Below, one piece after another: positions 1-8,824 of a stretch of DNA of 64,000 nucleotides. Within the stretch, counting starts at the first letter, position 1, and each line of letters opens with the position of its first letter. The notes under the pieces are model-generated. The model had not been told where the DNA came from. It worked only from the letters and a program-made list of their open reading frames with translations, and searched no databases. Source of the DNA: Limnochordia bacterium (GTDB taxonomy: Bacteria > Bacillota > Limnochordia > DUMW01); the NCBI GenBank assembly GCA_023230925.1, contig JALNWK010000002.1, positions 1 to 64,000 of the forward strand, given 5' to 3'. A program made the position numbers and the translations under genes.

Positions 1-239
1 ATGATGCACTGCTTCATCTGTTCATCGGTACTCGGACGATTGTACAAAGCCACAAGCTTGGCCACCTTTTTAGCAGAAAGCTTTTCTAGCTTTACTTTAG
101 CAGCAAACTTCTCTTGTTCTAAGATTGGCAACCGAGCAATATCCTGGGCCTTCTTAGAAGACAGTGTCCCCTCTGCTACTTCCATCTGCAAAGCAACGGC
201 CAAAGTGGTTACCAGTGCCACCCGGTGTTGTACCCAAGA
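1..239 (-). pseudogene. ParB/KorB-like HTH protein fragment, truncated by the window edge
   Basis: On the minus strand an open frame without stops runs from about 239 to the window edge. It reads like the helix-turn-helix and following helices of a plasmid-type or transposon-associated ParB protein: an RVALVTTLAVALQ stretch, then EVAEGTLSSKKAQDIARLP and an EKLSAKKVAKLVALYN segment. No start codon of its own is visible. The frame opens just after a TGA and directly abuts, out of frame, the end of a transposase-like sequence. I infer that two unrelated coding sequences were joined here by a rearrangement or element insertion. The plus-strand reading frame over the same bases looks like an antisense shadow. 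The family call rests on motif feel only; the gene may continue to the left of the window. Confidence 0.4.
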
Positions 240-618
240 TCATGATGGAATTGGTATTGTACTCGAAGGCCTTATGCCTAGATTTGTTCTTAAAAAAGCG
301 GTCTAGCCTCAGTTCGTGGTAAATCTTGAGTATGGCAGCATATCCAAAATTTTTTCTGTCATCGCTATTGGAAACGAGGCCTTCATTCATATTAACTACC
401 ATTGTTACTTTCCTGTTTGTCTTTTCCTCTTCGGTCATCTTACGGGCGACTTCTTTGAAATGGGCGATCGGATCACTGTATTCCTTTTCCAGTTCATCTA
501 GATAACCGAGCGACTTGATGGTCTTGGTCCTAGGTTTACCGTCCTTGTCGCGGTAGGCTCTTTCAATCGTAAGATATACTCTGCCGTCTTTTCTGCGGGA
601 CTGCTTGAGATTCAACAT
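235..618 (-). pseudogene. N-terminal fragment of an IS1634/IS4-like transposase
   Basis: A minus-strand frame starts at 618 with a good initiation context. It encodes about 128 recognisable residues: a basic N-terminus of the type found in IS1634-family transposases, a KTIKSLGYLDELE segment, a linker, and an FEYNTNSIMI segment. In full-length relatives this would lead into the RNase H-like catalytic core of some 400 further residues. Here the match stops abruptly near 235, and the frame continues only through unrelated sequence to a stop at 154. The DDE catalytic residues are therefore absent and the protein cannot be an active transposase. No terminal inverted repeats were identified. It is best read as a dead 5' fragment left by recombination. 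Confidence 0.6.
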
Positions 619-653
619 GTCACCTCCAAAATATAGCTACCTCCACATTATGA

Positions 654-848
654 CACAGTTTACCATACTTTACTATACCTAAAAATGAGGAAAGAGCAAA
701 AAATAATGCCCTAATAAAACAAAACGAGCTACAACAGCCCAAAGGAGTGGATATGCGTTGGAGTGAGGAAGGGTTCAACCATCTGCTTCATCTACGTTTG
801 GATTGGGTAAACGGAAGGTTTGATGACCAACCCTTTGCCCACCAATAA
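654..848 (+). pseudogene. C-terminal remnant of an ISKra4-like transposase
   Basis: A short plus-strand open frame ends at 848. It contains a GVDMRWSEEGFNHLLHLRLD segment followed by VNGRFDD, closely resembling the tail of ISKra4-type transposases, which typically ends with a G-M-R-W-S-x-E-G motif and an L-R helix. Only about 40 residues are recognisable and the frame has no convincing start. The rest of the element is missing. Together with the adjacent ParB-like and IS1634-like fragments it marks 1-850 as a graveyard of mobile elements downstream of the spoIIIAA end. The exact IS family is uncertain. Confidence 0.45.
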
Positions 849-885
849 TTAAACACGCCCAACATGACCCTTAGGGTAGCATCGA

Positions 886-1830
886 CTATATGATCCGTTG
901 AATCGTACCGGGTCCTTGATCACGTGACAAAATAATCACCCGTTGGAAGCTCTTAGTCAAAAACTCCTGGCGTATTTCGAAACGACGAGCGACCTCTTCG
1001 ATGTTAGAACCATGTGCTGTGGCCATAATACTGACTCCGGCTAGGAGTGCTTCCTGAATGGCCCTGGCATCCTCTTGACTACCGATTTCATCGGTAATGA
1101 TCACCCGAGGTCCCATGGATCGAAGTAACATGGTGATTCCTGCAGCCTTCGGACAACCATCAAGAATGTCTGTTCGTGGCCCTAGATCGTTTTGTGGCAC
1201 GCCTTGGTAACAACCACCAATTTCGGATCGTTCATCGGCTACTGCCACCTGTACCCCAGTAAAACCCAATCGGGGGATTCCCGTGCTTAACTGTCTAGCT
1301 ATATCTCGAAGTAAGGTAGTTTTTCCGCATCCTGGAGGAGAGACGATCAATGTACTTAGTACCTGTTGTGGACCAAGGACAATCCTGTGCATGATTGGGT
1401 CGGCGGTACCGATGATCTGCCGGGAGATGCGAATATTTAAGGACTTGATATCCTTTAACAAAACCACCCGACGATTTTCTACCACTGCTCGCCCACACAG
1501 ACCCACCCGATGACCTCCGGAAATGGTGATGTACCCATGGCGCATTTCTTCGATATATGCATAGATCGAATGTTGACTCACCAACTCCACGGTGGTGGAT
1601 AGATCCTCGGAAGTTAATAGGTACCCTTTGTGCGGTTCGGTGACAAATTGACCCGCGGAATCTAGGAACCCATCCCCCCGGTTGAACACAACACCCAAGG
1701 GGCGTTTGGCCCGCAGGCGTAGTTCCTCCATCGTAGTTTTGAGTCCCTGGGGGATGGAGGCCACAATCTCCCTGAGTCTTGGGGCTAAGACCGGCAGAAC
1801 CTCTTGCTGGAAACGGAGCTGACTAGACAT
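886..1830 (-). CDS. spoIIIAA: Stage III sporulation protein AA (AAA+/secretion-type ATPase)
   Basis: SpoIIIAA is the ATPase of the SpoIIIA-SpoIIQ channel linking mother cell and forespore, related to type II/IV secretion ATPases. The Walker A motif PPGCGKTTLLRDIARQL is clear, followed by a DERSEIGGCYQGVPQ segment and an IITDEIGSQEDA Walker B-like stretch, all typical of the family. The frame can start at 1860, but a GGGAGG Shine-Dalgarno lies about 9 bases before an internal ATG, giving MSSQLRFQQE and about 314 residues. It sits just downstream of polC on the same strand. The usual partners spoIIIAB to spoIIIAH do not follow; mobile-element remnants do. The product is confident; why it stands alone is not known. 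Confidence 0.93.
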   Translation of the reverse strand: MSSQLRFQQEVLPVLAPRLREIVASIPQGLKTTMEELRLRAKRPLGVVFNRGDGFLDSAGQFVTEPHKGYLLTSEDLSTTVELVSQHSIYAYIEEMRHGYITISGGHRVGLCGRAVVENRRVVLLKDIKSLNIRISRQIIGTADPIMHRIVLGPQQVLSTLIVSPPGCGKTTLLRDIARQLSTGIPRLGFTGVQVAVADERSEIGGCYQGVPQNDLGPRTDILDGCPKAAGITMLLRSMGPRVIITDEIGSQEDARAIQEALLAGVSIMATAHGSNIEEVARRFEIRQEFLTKSFQRVIILSRDQGPGTIQRII

Positions 1831-1880
1831 TGAAATCATCCTCCCTTTGATTCTATGCACAGGGAGGACAACCTAGAAGC

Positions 1881-4800
1881 TTAGAAAAGCTGCATTTGAT
1901 CCGTTGGCGGTAAGCCTTGCAGGCAACCGTGTTGACCTAAGGCATCAATCACTGTCTTGCTTGCGCCTGTGCGGTCCTTCAAATCCTCAATGGAACGGAA
2001 GGGCTGCTTACGGGCCTGTACTATGTTTTCCGCCGCACTTCTACCAAGACCCTGAAGACCAATCAAGGGCGGCAGTAAGGTATTGGGTTCGGCAATAATA
2101 AACTTGCTCACATCGGAATGGTAAAGATCCACAGGTAGAAACCTAATACCCCGGACCATCGCTTCTAGGGCTACCTCTAACATCCCCATAACACTCTTGT
2201 CCCTGGCAGTGGCATCATTCCAATTGTCTTCTACCCTTTTGATAAACTGCCGCATTTTCTCTGTTCCAGCTAGCACCAAATCGGCATCGAATTCATCGAC
2301 ACGGGTGGTGAAATAGGCAGCATAGAAGGCGTCTGGATGGTGAACCTTGAAGTAGGCAATGCGAAAAGACATCATTACGTATGCTACAGCATGAGCCTTG
2401 GGAAACATGTAGCTGATCTTCTCGCACGAATCGATATACCATTGGGGTACTTTTTGGGCTTTCATGGCCTCGATGTCCTCTGGACGAAGACCCCTTCCCT
2501 TGCGCACCCGTTCCATAATCGCAAAGGCATGTTTGGCCGGAAGTCCCTTTTGAATCAAGTAGAGCATGATGTCATCTCTTGTAGCGATGGCTTCGTTTAG
2601 GGTGGCAACCTGGTTCTTGATCAACTCCTGGGCATTATTAGCCCAAACATCGGTTCCATGGGAGAAACCAGAGATACGCACCAAATCCCCAAAGGTCTCT
2701 GGTCTAGTTTCCCGTAGCATCCCCCGCACAAACCGGGTACCAAATTCCGGTACACCTATCGTACCTACATCATCACCAATGTCCTCCGGAACAACCTTAA
2801 GGGCATCCACCCGGGAGAAAATGCTCATCGTGGCTGGATCATCTAGGGGAATCTCTAGTGCATTAACCCCGGTCATATCCTGCAGCATCCGCAAAACCGT
2901 AGGATCATCATGGCCGAGAATGTCAAGCTTCACTAAGGTCTCATCGATAGCGTGGAAATCAAAGTGGGTAGTGATAGTGCCGCTGTTGCGATCATTGGCG
3001 GGATACTGCACCGGTGTAAACTCATGCACATTTCGCCCTTCGGGGATAACAACCATGCCGCCGGGGTGTTGGCCAGTAGTCCTGCGCACCCCTGAACAAC
3101 CCCGCACCAGCCGGTTAATCTCGGCATTCCGGGCTGTATGCCCGCGACTATCTAGATAGTTTTTCACAAATCCGTAGGCAGTGCGCTCAGCAAGGGTACT
3201 GATGGTGCCAGCACGGAATACGTGATCCTTACCAAAGAGCTCTTCGGTGTAGGCATGAATCAACGATTGGCACTCCCCGGAAAAGTTCAGATCAATATCT
3301 GGTACCTTATCCCCTTCAAAGCCTAAGAACACCTCAAAGGGAATGTCAAACCCGTCCCGCTCTAACGCTGTTCCGCATTCTGGACAGTCCTGAAGAGGCA
3401 GATCTACCCCACATGCCACACTGCCGTCTGTAATAAAATGGGAGTATTTACAGTGAGGACAGCGGTAATGGGGAGGCAGGGGATTGACCTCGGTAATGCT
3501 ACACATAGTAGCTACAAAGGATGAGCCCACGGATCCCCGGGACCCTACAAGATAGCCTTGGTCCAGAGACTTACGGGTTAGTTTGTGCGCAATCCAATAC
3601 AAAGCCGCATAACCATTACCTACAATTGCCTTAAGCTCCCGCTCTAGGCGCTTGGCCACTAGCTCAGGTAGTTCATCCCCGTAGAGAGATGTTGCGTTCT
3701 CGTAGCTCATCTTTGGTACTAATTCCTCTGCTTCGGGGATCTTTGGGGTATGTAGCCCTGCTGGAAAGGGCCGTAGTTCTTCAATACCTTCGGCGATCCG
3801 CCGGGGATTGTCGATGACGATCTCTTCTTTCCGGTCCCCCAAATACACGAATTCCTCCAACATTTCTTCGGTGGTACGTAAATACAACGGGGCTTGTCTC
3901 TCCGCGTCCGAATAGCCTTGTCCGACCATCAAAATCCGTCTATAGACCTCATCAGCCGGACGGAGGAAATGGACATCGCCGGTGGCCACCACCGGTAGAC
4001 CAAGTTCATCCCCAAGCCTAACCACAGCCATATTCAGGTCTATTAGGCCTTGCTCGGTGGAAATGCCTTGGGAACCAATTAGAAATTCATTGTTCCCCAA
4101 GGGCTGGATCTCAAGGAAATCGTAGTAACTGGCTATCTTTCTTGCTTCATCAACAGGAACCCGGTTGATGAGGGCTCTCATTAACTCACCGGCCTCACAG
4201 GCAGACCCCAAAATGAGTCCTTCCCTGCGTTTATCCAACTCGTGTCGGGGAATACGGGGGTGACGGTAGAAATAATCGATATGGCTGAGGGAAACCAATT
4301 CGTATAAGTGCTGTAGCCCCTGTTCGTTCTTGGCCAGAATGATAATATGGTAAGTAGGGGCACTTTGATCCTCAGAATCAGTCAGGTAACCCTCCAGTCC
4401 ATAGATAATCTTAATTCCATGCTTCTTACCCGCTTTGTATGCCTCGGGAAAAGCCTGTACACATCCGTGGTCGGTAATGGCCACCGCAGGATGTCCCCAT
4501 TGGGCCGCTAGACCGATGGCCCCTTGCAGATCAACCACGCTATCCATGGCACTCATGCGAGAATGGAGGTGAAGCTCCACCCGCTTATGCGGGGCGTTAT
4601 CCTCAACTACGGAAGCTCGGGCTCTGGAAATATCCCGAACCATAAGGCATAGCTCCTCACTGTACCGGTCAATTTCCAGATCTCCCCTGAGGGTATACCA
4701 TTCCCCTTGCACTAGCTTCTCGGATAATTGATCCGCATCGTCCACAAAGATCTTGGCCGTAATGGAGTCTGTATAGTCGGTGAAGTCCATAATCAATAGG

Positions 4801-5306
4801 CTGCCACCCCGTCGAATGGTCCGACAGTCTAAGGAAAGCAGCTCCCCAGTCACCACTGCCGACTCCCCGGGTTCACTGAGTTCCTCCATGGAAATCGGTT
4901 TTTGGGCGATCTTCCGGCCCTTGATCACATCCGTATTATTCGCTTGAATACTACCATTGCCATTACTTGCAGCTTCCTCCTGCATCCGGGCAAACTGTTG
5001 CATCACCGTGAGCATATATGTATCTTCAGCCGGTTCCTGATCTTCGCAGCAAAAAGCAACCCTACGAACTCCTGGAATGTATTGATGTAAGTCGCTAAGT
5101 GCAGCCAGTATACTCTCATCTAAAACCTTATTCAAATGAATTGTCCACGTATGTTCGCTTAAATCTACTTCAACCCTTACAATGCGGACATCGTCCAAAT
5201 CAGCAGTAGGCATATTTGCTTCAAGTCGTTTGAGAAACCCAGTCAACTCACAGCAATGATCATCTGGACGAATACAATACCGCAATGAAATCCCTCTTTC
5301 AGACAT
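1881..5306 (-). CDS. polC: DNA polymerase III PolC-type alpha subunit lacking the exonuclease domain
   Basis: This is the replicative polymerase of Gram-positive bacteria, 1141 residues versus about 1440 in Bacillus. Visible modules: a reduced N-terminal region (1-140), an OB fold (about 148-230), the PHP domain (starting KRVELHLHSRMSAMDS near 241, with AITDHG near 277 and GDVHFL later), a four-cysteine zinc module (CPHC...CPEC), the catalytic PDIDLNFSGE motif, a GSRGSVGSSF segment and a C-terminal helix-hairpin-helix region ending QMQLF. In Bacillus-type PolC a DEDD 3'-5' exonuclease of about 190 residues is inserted in PHP after YGLEANLVDD. Here YGLEGYLTDSEDQSAPTYH passes straight into the PHP continuation, so proofreading is absent. 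No obvious Shine-Dalgarno precedes the ATG at 5306, so the start is less certain. Confidence 0.95.
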   Translation of the reverse strand: MSERGISLRYCIRPDDHCCELTGFLKRLEANMPTADLDDVRIVRVEVDLSEHTWTIHLNKVLDESILAALSDLHQYIPGVRRVAFCCEDQEPAEDTYMLTVMQQFARMQEEAASNGNGSIQANNTDVIKGRKIAQKPISMEELSEPGESAVVTGELLSLDCRTIRRGGSLLIMDFTDYTDSITAKIFVDDADQLSEKLVQGEWYTLRGDLEIDRYSEELCLMVRDISRARASVVEDNAPHKRVELHLHSRMSAMDSVVDLQGAIGLAAQWGHPAVAITDHGCVQAFPEAYKAGKKHGIKIIYGLEGYLTDSEDQSAPTYHIIILAKNEQGLQHLYELVSLSHIDYFYRHPRIPRHELDKRREGLILGSACEAGELMRALINRVPVDEARKIASYYDFLEIQPLGNNEFLIGSQGISTEQGLIDLNMAVVRLGDELGLPVVATGDVHFLRPADEVYRRILMVGQGYSDAERQAPLYLRTTEEMLEEFVYLGDRKEEIVIDNPRRIAEGIEELRPFPAGLHTPKIPEAEELVPKMSYENATSLYGDELPELVAKRLERELKAIVGNGYAALYWIAHKLTRKSLDQGYLVGSRGSVGSSFVATMCSITEVNPLPPHYRCPHCKYSHFITDGSVACGVDLPLQDCPECGTALERDGFDIPFEVFLGFEGDKVPDIDLNFSGECQSLIHAYTEELFGKDHVFRAGTISTLAERTAYGFVKNYLDSRGHTARNAEINRLVRGCSGVRRTTGQHPGGMVVIPEGRNVHEFTPVQYPANDRNSGTITTHFDFHAIDETLVKLDILGHDDPTVLRMLQDMTGVNALEIPLDDPATMSIFSRVDALKVVPEDIGDDVGTIGVPEFGTRFVRGMLRETRPETFGDLVRISGFSHGTDVWANNAQELIKNQVATLNEAIATRDDIMLYLIQKGLPAKHAFAIMERVRKGRGLRPEDIEAMKAQKVPQWYIDSCEKISYMFPKAHAVAYVMMSFRIAYFKVHHPDAFYAAYFTTRVDEFDADLVLAGTEKMRQFIKRVEDNWNDATARDKSVMGMLEVALEAMVRGIRFLPVDLYHSDVSKFIIAEPNTLLPPLIGLQGLGRSAAENIVQARKQPFRSIEDLKDRTGASKTVIDALGQHGCLQGLPPTDQMQLF

Positions 5307-5307
5307 G

Positions 5308-5350
5308 AAATAAAGACAGAAAGGCCCTAGTCCCAGTCAACAGAACCTAG
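5308..5350 (-). terminator. Hairpin between GT2 gene and polC
   Basis: Read on the minus strand, arms CCCTAG and CTAGGG enclose about 16 bases, followed by a T-rich stretch (CCTTTCTGTCTTTATTT) that runs up to the polC ATG. It resembles a weak intrinsic terminator or attenuator in the polC leader. The stem is only 6-7 bp, so the call is tentative. Confidence 0.35.
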
Positions 5351-5355
5351 GGATA

Positions 5356-5991
5356 CTATAACCGAGACCGTTTTGCCGAGCGCAAGATATCTCGATACAT
5401 TAAGAAACGGGCGCAGACACCCTTCACAAATCCCTGTTTCTCCTCTTTCATTCTATGGGAGACATCATCTAGGATCACTGAGGTAACCCGCAGTCCCATT
5501 TCCTCTGCATACTTAGAAAGTAACGTCTCCACACCAAAACGGGAACTACCAATGTCCGGAGCGCAGGTTATCACGCTCCGGCGAAGAGCCCGCTGTCCTG
5601 ATAGATGCGGAGCTATTTTTTGTGCAATATCGGTGCAAAACCTACCATCCCCGAAAACGCCAACGGTCATATCCGCCCGATCCTCCAAGACCGGCTCTAT
5701 GATTCTTCGAACATGTACAGGAGTGATCCCTAAGAGGTCTCCGTCAAGAAACAGGATCACATCCTGCCCCGTAGCCTTGATTCCTGCGTGCATGGCCGCA
5801 CCTTTACCCATATTCTCCGGCAGAGAAATCACCCGGGCTCCGGCAGCTGTTGCTTCTTCCACTGTCCGATCAGTGGAACCATCGCTGACCACAACCACTT
5901 CCTCAACTAACTCACAGGCTAAGGCGGCAGTGACCACTTGACTAACCGTTTTCTCTTCGTTATACGCGGGAATGATGACAACTACACCCAT
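5356..5991 (-). CDS. Family 2 glycosyltransferase (GpgS-like)
   Basis: A 211-residue GT-A fold glycosyltransferase. It begins VVVIIPAYNEEKTVSQVV, the nucleotide-sugar-binding start of GT2 enzymes, followed by VVVSDGSTDRT, the ENMGKGAAMHAG loop and a DxD-type metal site LFLDGDL near residue 100. The spacing resembles glucosyl-3-phosphoglycerate synthase-like and dolichyl-phosphate-mannose-synthase-like proteins. No membrane segment is visible, so it is probably cytosolic. It lies between proS and polC on the same strand, about 18 bases after proS, and probably shares their transcript. The acceptor and donor cannot be told from sequence. Confidence 0.8.
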   Translation of the reverse strand: MGVVVIIPAYNEEKTVSQVVTAALACELVEEVVVVSDGSTDRTVEEATAAGARVISLPENMGKGAAMHAGIKATGQDVILFLDGDLLGITPVHVRRIIEPVLEDRADMTVGVFGDGRFCTDIAQKIAPHLSGQRALRRSVITCAPDIGSSRFGVETLLSKYAEEMGLRVTSVILDDVSHRMKEEKQGFVKGVCARFLMYRDILRSAKRSRL

Positions 5992-6009
5992 ACTTGGCCA
6001 CCATCTCTT

Positions 6010-7731
6010 CTACTTTGGTTGCAAGGACCTAAGCTCTTGCTCAATCAGATCCCCAATCACTTCAACGGCATCTTCGATCTTAACGTCCTCTTTAAACGTA
6101 CCCTTGCGCATGGTAATCTCCACATTCCCCATTTTTAAGCTCTTAGGCCCTACGGTAACTCGAATGGGAAATCCGATTAAGTCCGCGTCTTTGAACTTGA
6201 CACCCGGACGCTCATCCCGGTCATCAATAAGTACCTTCACACCAGCATCAACTAACTTTTTATACAACTCATCGGTTACAGTTTTCTGCTGTTCTTGGGT
6301 ATACTTAATCGGTACAATTACCACCTGGTAGGGAGCCACGGACATAGGCCAAATAATCCCGTTTTCATCGTAGTTCTGCTCAATGATGGCCGCCATGGTT
6401 CTACTCACTCCAATGCCGTAGCACCCCATGATAATCGGGCGTTCGGTGCCGGACTCATCGGAGAATGTGGCCTTAAGGGCCGTAGAGTATTTCGTCCCTA
6501 GCTTAAAGACCTGACCAACCTCAATGCCCCGGCGCATCCTAAGGCCACCCTGGCACTCAGGACAATGATCCTCTGCGGTGACTAGGCGCAAATCAGCAAC
6601 TTCCTTCGTGGCGAAATCCCTCCCGGGATTCACATTCACCAAATGAGTATCGGCCTTATTTCCCCCGGTTACCGCATTATGCATTGCCATAACACTCTCA
6701 TCCGCAATTAAGCGGGCATCCAGTCCCACAGGTCCTGAAAAACCTTTCGGTCCTTTGGAGACCCGCTCTATAGTACCATCATCGGCAAGCTCCAAAACCG
6801 TACAGCCAAGATACCTTTTTAGCTTAATCTCATTAACTTCGTGGTCACCCCGTACCAGTACTGCAATGGGTTGCCCGTCAGCCAGGTAGATCAGGGTCTT
6901 AATCAATCTAGCCGGTACAACATCCAAAAACCCAGCTACCTGATCCACCGTATGTAGTCCCGGGGTGGCAGCCTCTTCTAAGGGGAGCGGGTCCTCTGGA
7001 AGCGTGGTACAAGGCACACAGGGCGCAATTTCCACGTTAGCTGCGTACTCGCATTCCTGACAGAACACAAGCTCCGCTTCGCCACAATCTGCAATCACCA
7101 TGAATTCATGGGTTCCCGAACCGCCAATAGCACCAGGGTCTGCATCCACTGGCCTTGTCACCACACCACAGCGGGTAAAGATCCTCTTGTAGGCATCATA
7201 CATCTTCTGATAACTCTCGTTAAGCCCCGCCTCATCCTGATCAAAGGAGTATAGGTCCTTCATGATGAACTCTCGACCACGAATCACCCCAAAACGGGGG
7301 CGGATCTCATCCCGGTACTTGTTTTGGATCTGGTACAACAACAAAGGCATCTGTCGATAGGAGCGAATCTCCGCCCTAGCAAGGGCGGTAATAATTTCCT
7401 CATGGGTGGGACCAAGGCAGAACTGGCGATCATTACGGTCTTTTAACTTAAACATTTCTGCACCGTAGTCATCCCACCGACCGCTCTCATGCCACAACTC
7501 AGCAGGCTGAATAATGGGCAGAAGCAATTCCTGTCCTCCTGCTGCGTTCATCTCCTCCCGGATGATCTGCATAATGTTCTGCAGTACCTCAAAACCCAGG
7601 GGTAAATACGTATAAATACCACTGGCACTCTTACGCATCAAGCCCGCCCGCAGCATTAACTGGTGACTTGGAATCTCTGCTTCCGCAGGCACCTCCCGTA
7701 GCGTTGGGGCCAGTAGTCTTGACATTAACAT
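6010..7731 (-). CDS. proS: Prolyl-tRNA synthetase, bacterial type with editing domain
   Basis: A class II aminoacyl-tRNA synthetase charging tRNA-Pro, 573 residues, the usual length of the bacterial (ProRS type B) form. Motif 2 (around YRDEIRPRFGVIRGREFIMKD split as YRDEIRPRFGV and GREFIMKD) and motif 3 (GCYGIGVSRTMAAI) are present, as is the anticodon-binding C-terminus. An insertion between motifs 2 and 3, around residues 225-385, including the GPKGFSGPVGL segment, corresponds to the INS domain that clears mischarged Ala-tRNA-Pro. The ATG at 7731 overlaps the end of ispG by 7 bases, suggesting translational coupling. Order ispG-proS-polC is common in Firmicutes. Confidence 0.97.
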   Translation of the reverse strand: MLMSRLLAPTLREVPAEAEIPSHQLMLRAGLMRKSASGIYTYLPLGFEVLQNIMQIIREEMNAAGGQELLLPIIQPAELWHESGRWDDYGAEMFKLKDRNDRQFCLGPTHEEIITALARAEIRSYRQMPLLLYQIQNKYRDEIRPRFGVIRGREFIMKDLYSFDQDEAGLNESYQKMYDAYKRIFTRCGVVTRPVDADPGAIGGSGTHEFMVIADCGEAELVFCQECEYAANVEIAPCVPCTTLPEDPLPLEEAATPGLHTVDQVAGFLDVVPARLIKTLIYLADGQPIAVLVRGDHEVNEIKLKRYLGCTVLELADDGTIERVSKGPKGFSGPVGLDARLIADESVMAMHNAVTGGNKADTHLVNVNPGRDFATKEVADLRLVTAEDHCPECQGGLRMRRGIEVGQVFKLGTKYSTALKATFSDESGTERPIIMGCYGIGVSRTMAAIIEQNYDENGIIWPMSVAPYQVVIVPIKYTQEQQKTVTDELYKKLVDAGVKVLIDDRDERPGVKFKDADLIGFPIRVTVGPKSLKMGNVEITMRKGTFKEDVKIEDAVEVIGDLIEQELRSLQPK

Positions 7732-8813
7732 GATAACCCTCCGTTCCGCATGGCCAGTTTCTCGGCCTCTTCCACCAATACATCTACTATATCCTCTTCT
7801 GCAACTTTACGGATGCGCTCTCCCCGTCGGAAAAGATAGCCGCAGCCATCGCCCCCAGCAATACCAATATCTGCTTCCTTTGCCTCTCCCGGCCCGTTCA
7901 CTACACAACCCATCACCGCAATCTTCAGAGGACTTGCCAAGTGGGCTGTTCTTCTTTCCACTTCCTGGGCAATGGGCTCAAGCTGTAACTTACAGCGAGC
8001 ACAGGTGGGACAAGAGATGACAATCGGGTTAATCTGGCGCAGACCAAGGATTCCCAAGACCCAATGGGCCACCCGCACCTCGTTGGTTACATCTCCCGTT
8101 AGGGAAACTCGAACCGTATCCCCAATCCCCCGGGAAAGCACAGCTCCCAAAGCTGCAGCTGATCTAACAGCCCCCGATGGATAGGGGCCTGCCTCGGTAA
8201 GACCAAGATGCAAAGGATATGCCACCCGTTGAGCAAGCTCCAGGTTTGCCTCAAGGAGCAGAGCCGCCGAGGTGGCCTTAATCGAGATCACAATATCCTC
8301 AAAACCAACTGCTTCAAGAAGAGCCACGTGTCCCAGGGCGCTTTCCACCAGTCCATGGGCCGTGGGGTGGCCATCGGCATCTAGAAACCTCGGGGCCACG
8401 GAGCCTGAGTTAACTCCGATCCGAATCGGTATACCCTTTTCTTTGGCCGCATGGGCAATATCCTTCACGCGCTGGGGTTCATTAATGTTCCCTGGGTTTA
8501 GACGTAATTTCGCCACCCCTGCCCCAATGGCGCCTAGGGCCAAATCCCAGCGGAAGTGTATATCCGCCACCACAGGCAAGGGACTCTCCTGGACGATCCT
8601 AGGTAGTGCCGCTAAGGCAGCATCATCGGGCACTGCTACCCGAATTATATCACAGCCAATTTCGGCAACTTCACGGATCTGGGATAAGGTAGCTGCCACA
8701 TCAGTGGTCTTGGTATTACACATACTCTGGACAGAGATAGGGGCCCCACCACCAATAGCCACGTTGCCCACAGCAACTACTTGGGTTTTCCGCCTTGCAT
8801 CATCGGTTCCCAT
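7725..8813 (-). CDS. ispG: 4-hydroxy-3-methylbut-2-enyl-diphosphate synthase (flavodoxin)
   Basis: IspG (GcpE) reductively opens MEcPP to HMBPP, the penultimate step of the MEP isoprenoid pathway, using a [4Fe-4S] cluster. The protein has the expected length of about 362 residues, a TIM-barrel N-terminal part (VQSMCNTKTTDV near the start) and the cluster-ligand region CPTCARCKL plus GCVVNGPGE near the C-terminus. An AGGAGG sits about 7 bases before the second of two adjacent start codons (GTG-ATG), so I chose the ATG at 8813. Together with dxr in the same operon it supplies precursors for UppS, encoded further upstream. Confidence 0.97.
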   Translation of the reverse strand: MGTDDARRKTQVVAVGNVAIGGGAPISVQSMCNTKTTDVAATLSQIREVAEIGCDIIRVAVPDDAALAALPRIVQESPLPVVADIHFRWDLALGAIGAGVAKLRLNPGNINEPQRVKDIAHAAKEKGIPIRIGVNSGSVAPRFLDADGHPTAHGLVESALGHVALLEAVGFEDIVISIKATSAALLLEANLELAQRVAYPLHLGLTEAGPYPSGAVRSAAALGAVLSRGIGDTVRVSLTGDVTNEVRVAHWVLGILGLRQINPIVISCPTCARCKLQLEPIAQEVERRTAHLASPLKIAVMGCVVNGPGEAKEADIGIAGGDGCGYLFRRGERIRKVAEEDIVDVLVEEAEKLAMRNGGLSC

Positions 8814-8824
8814 CACTCTTCCTC

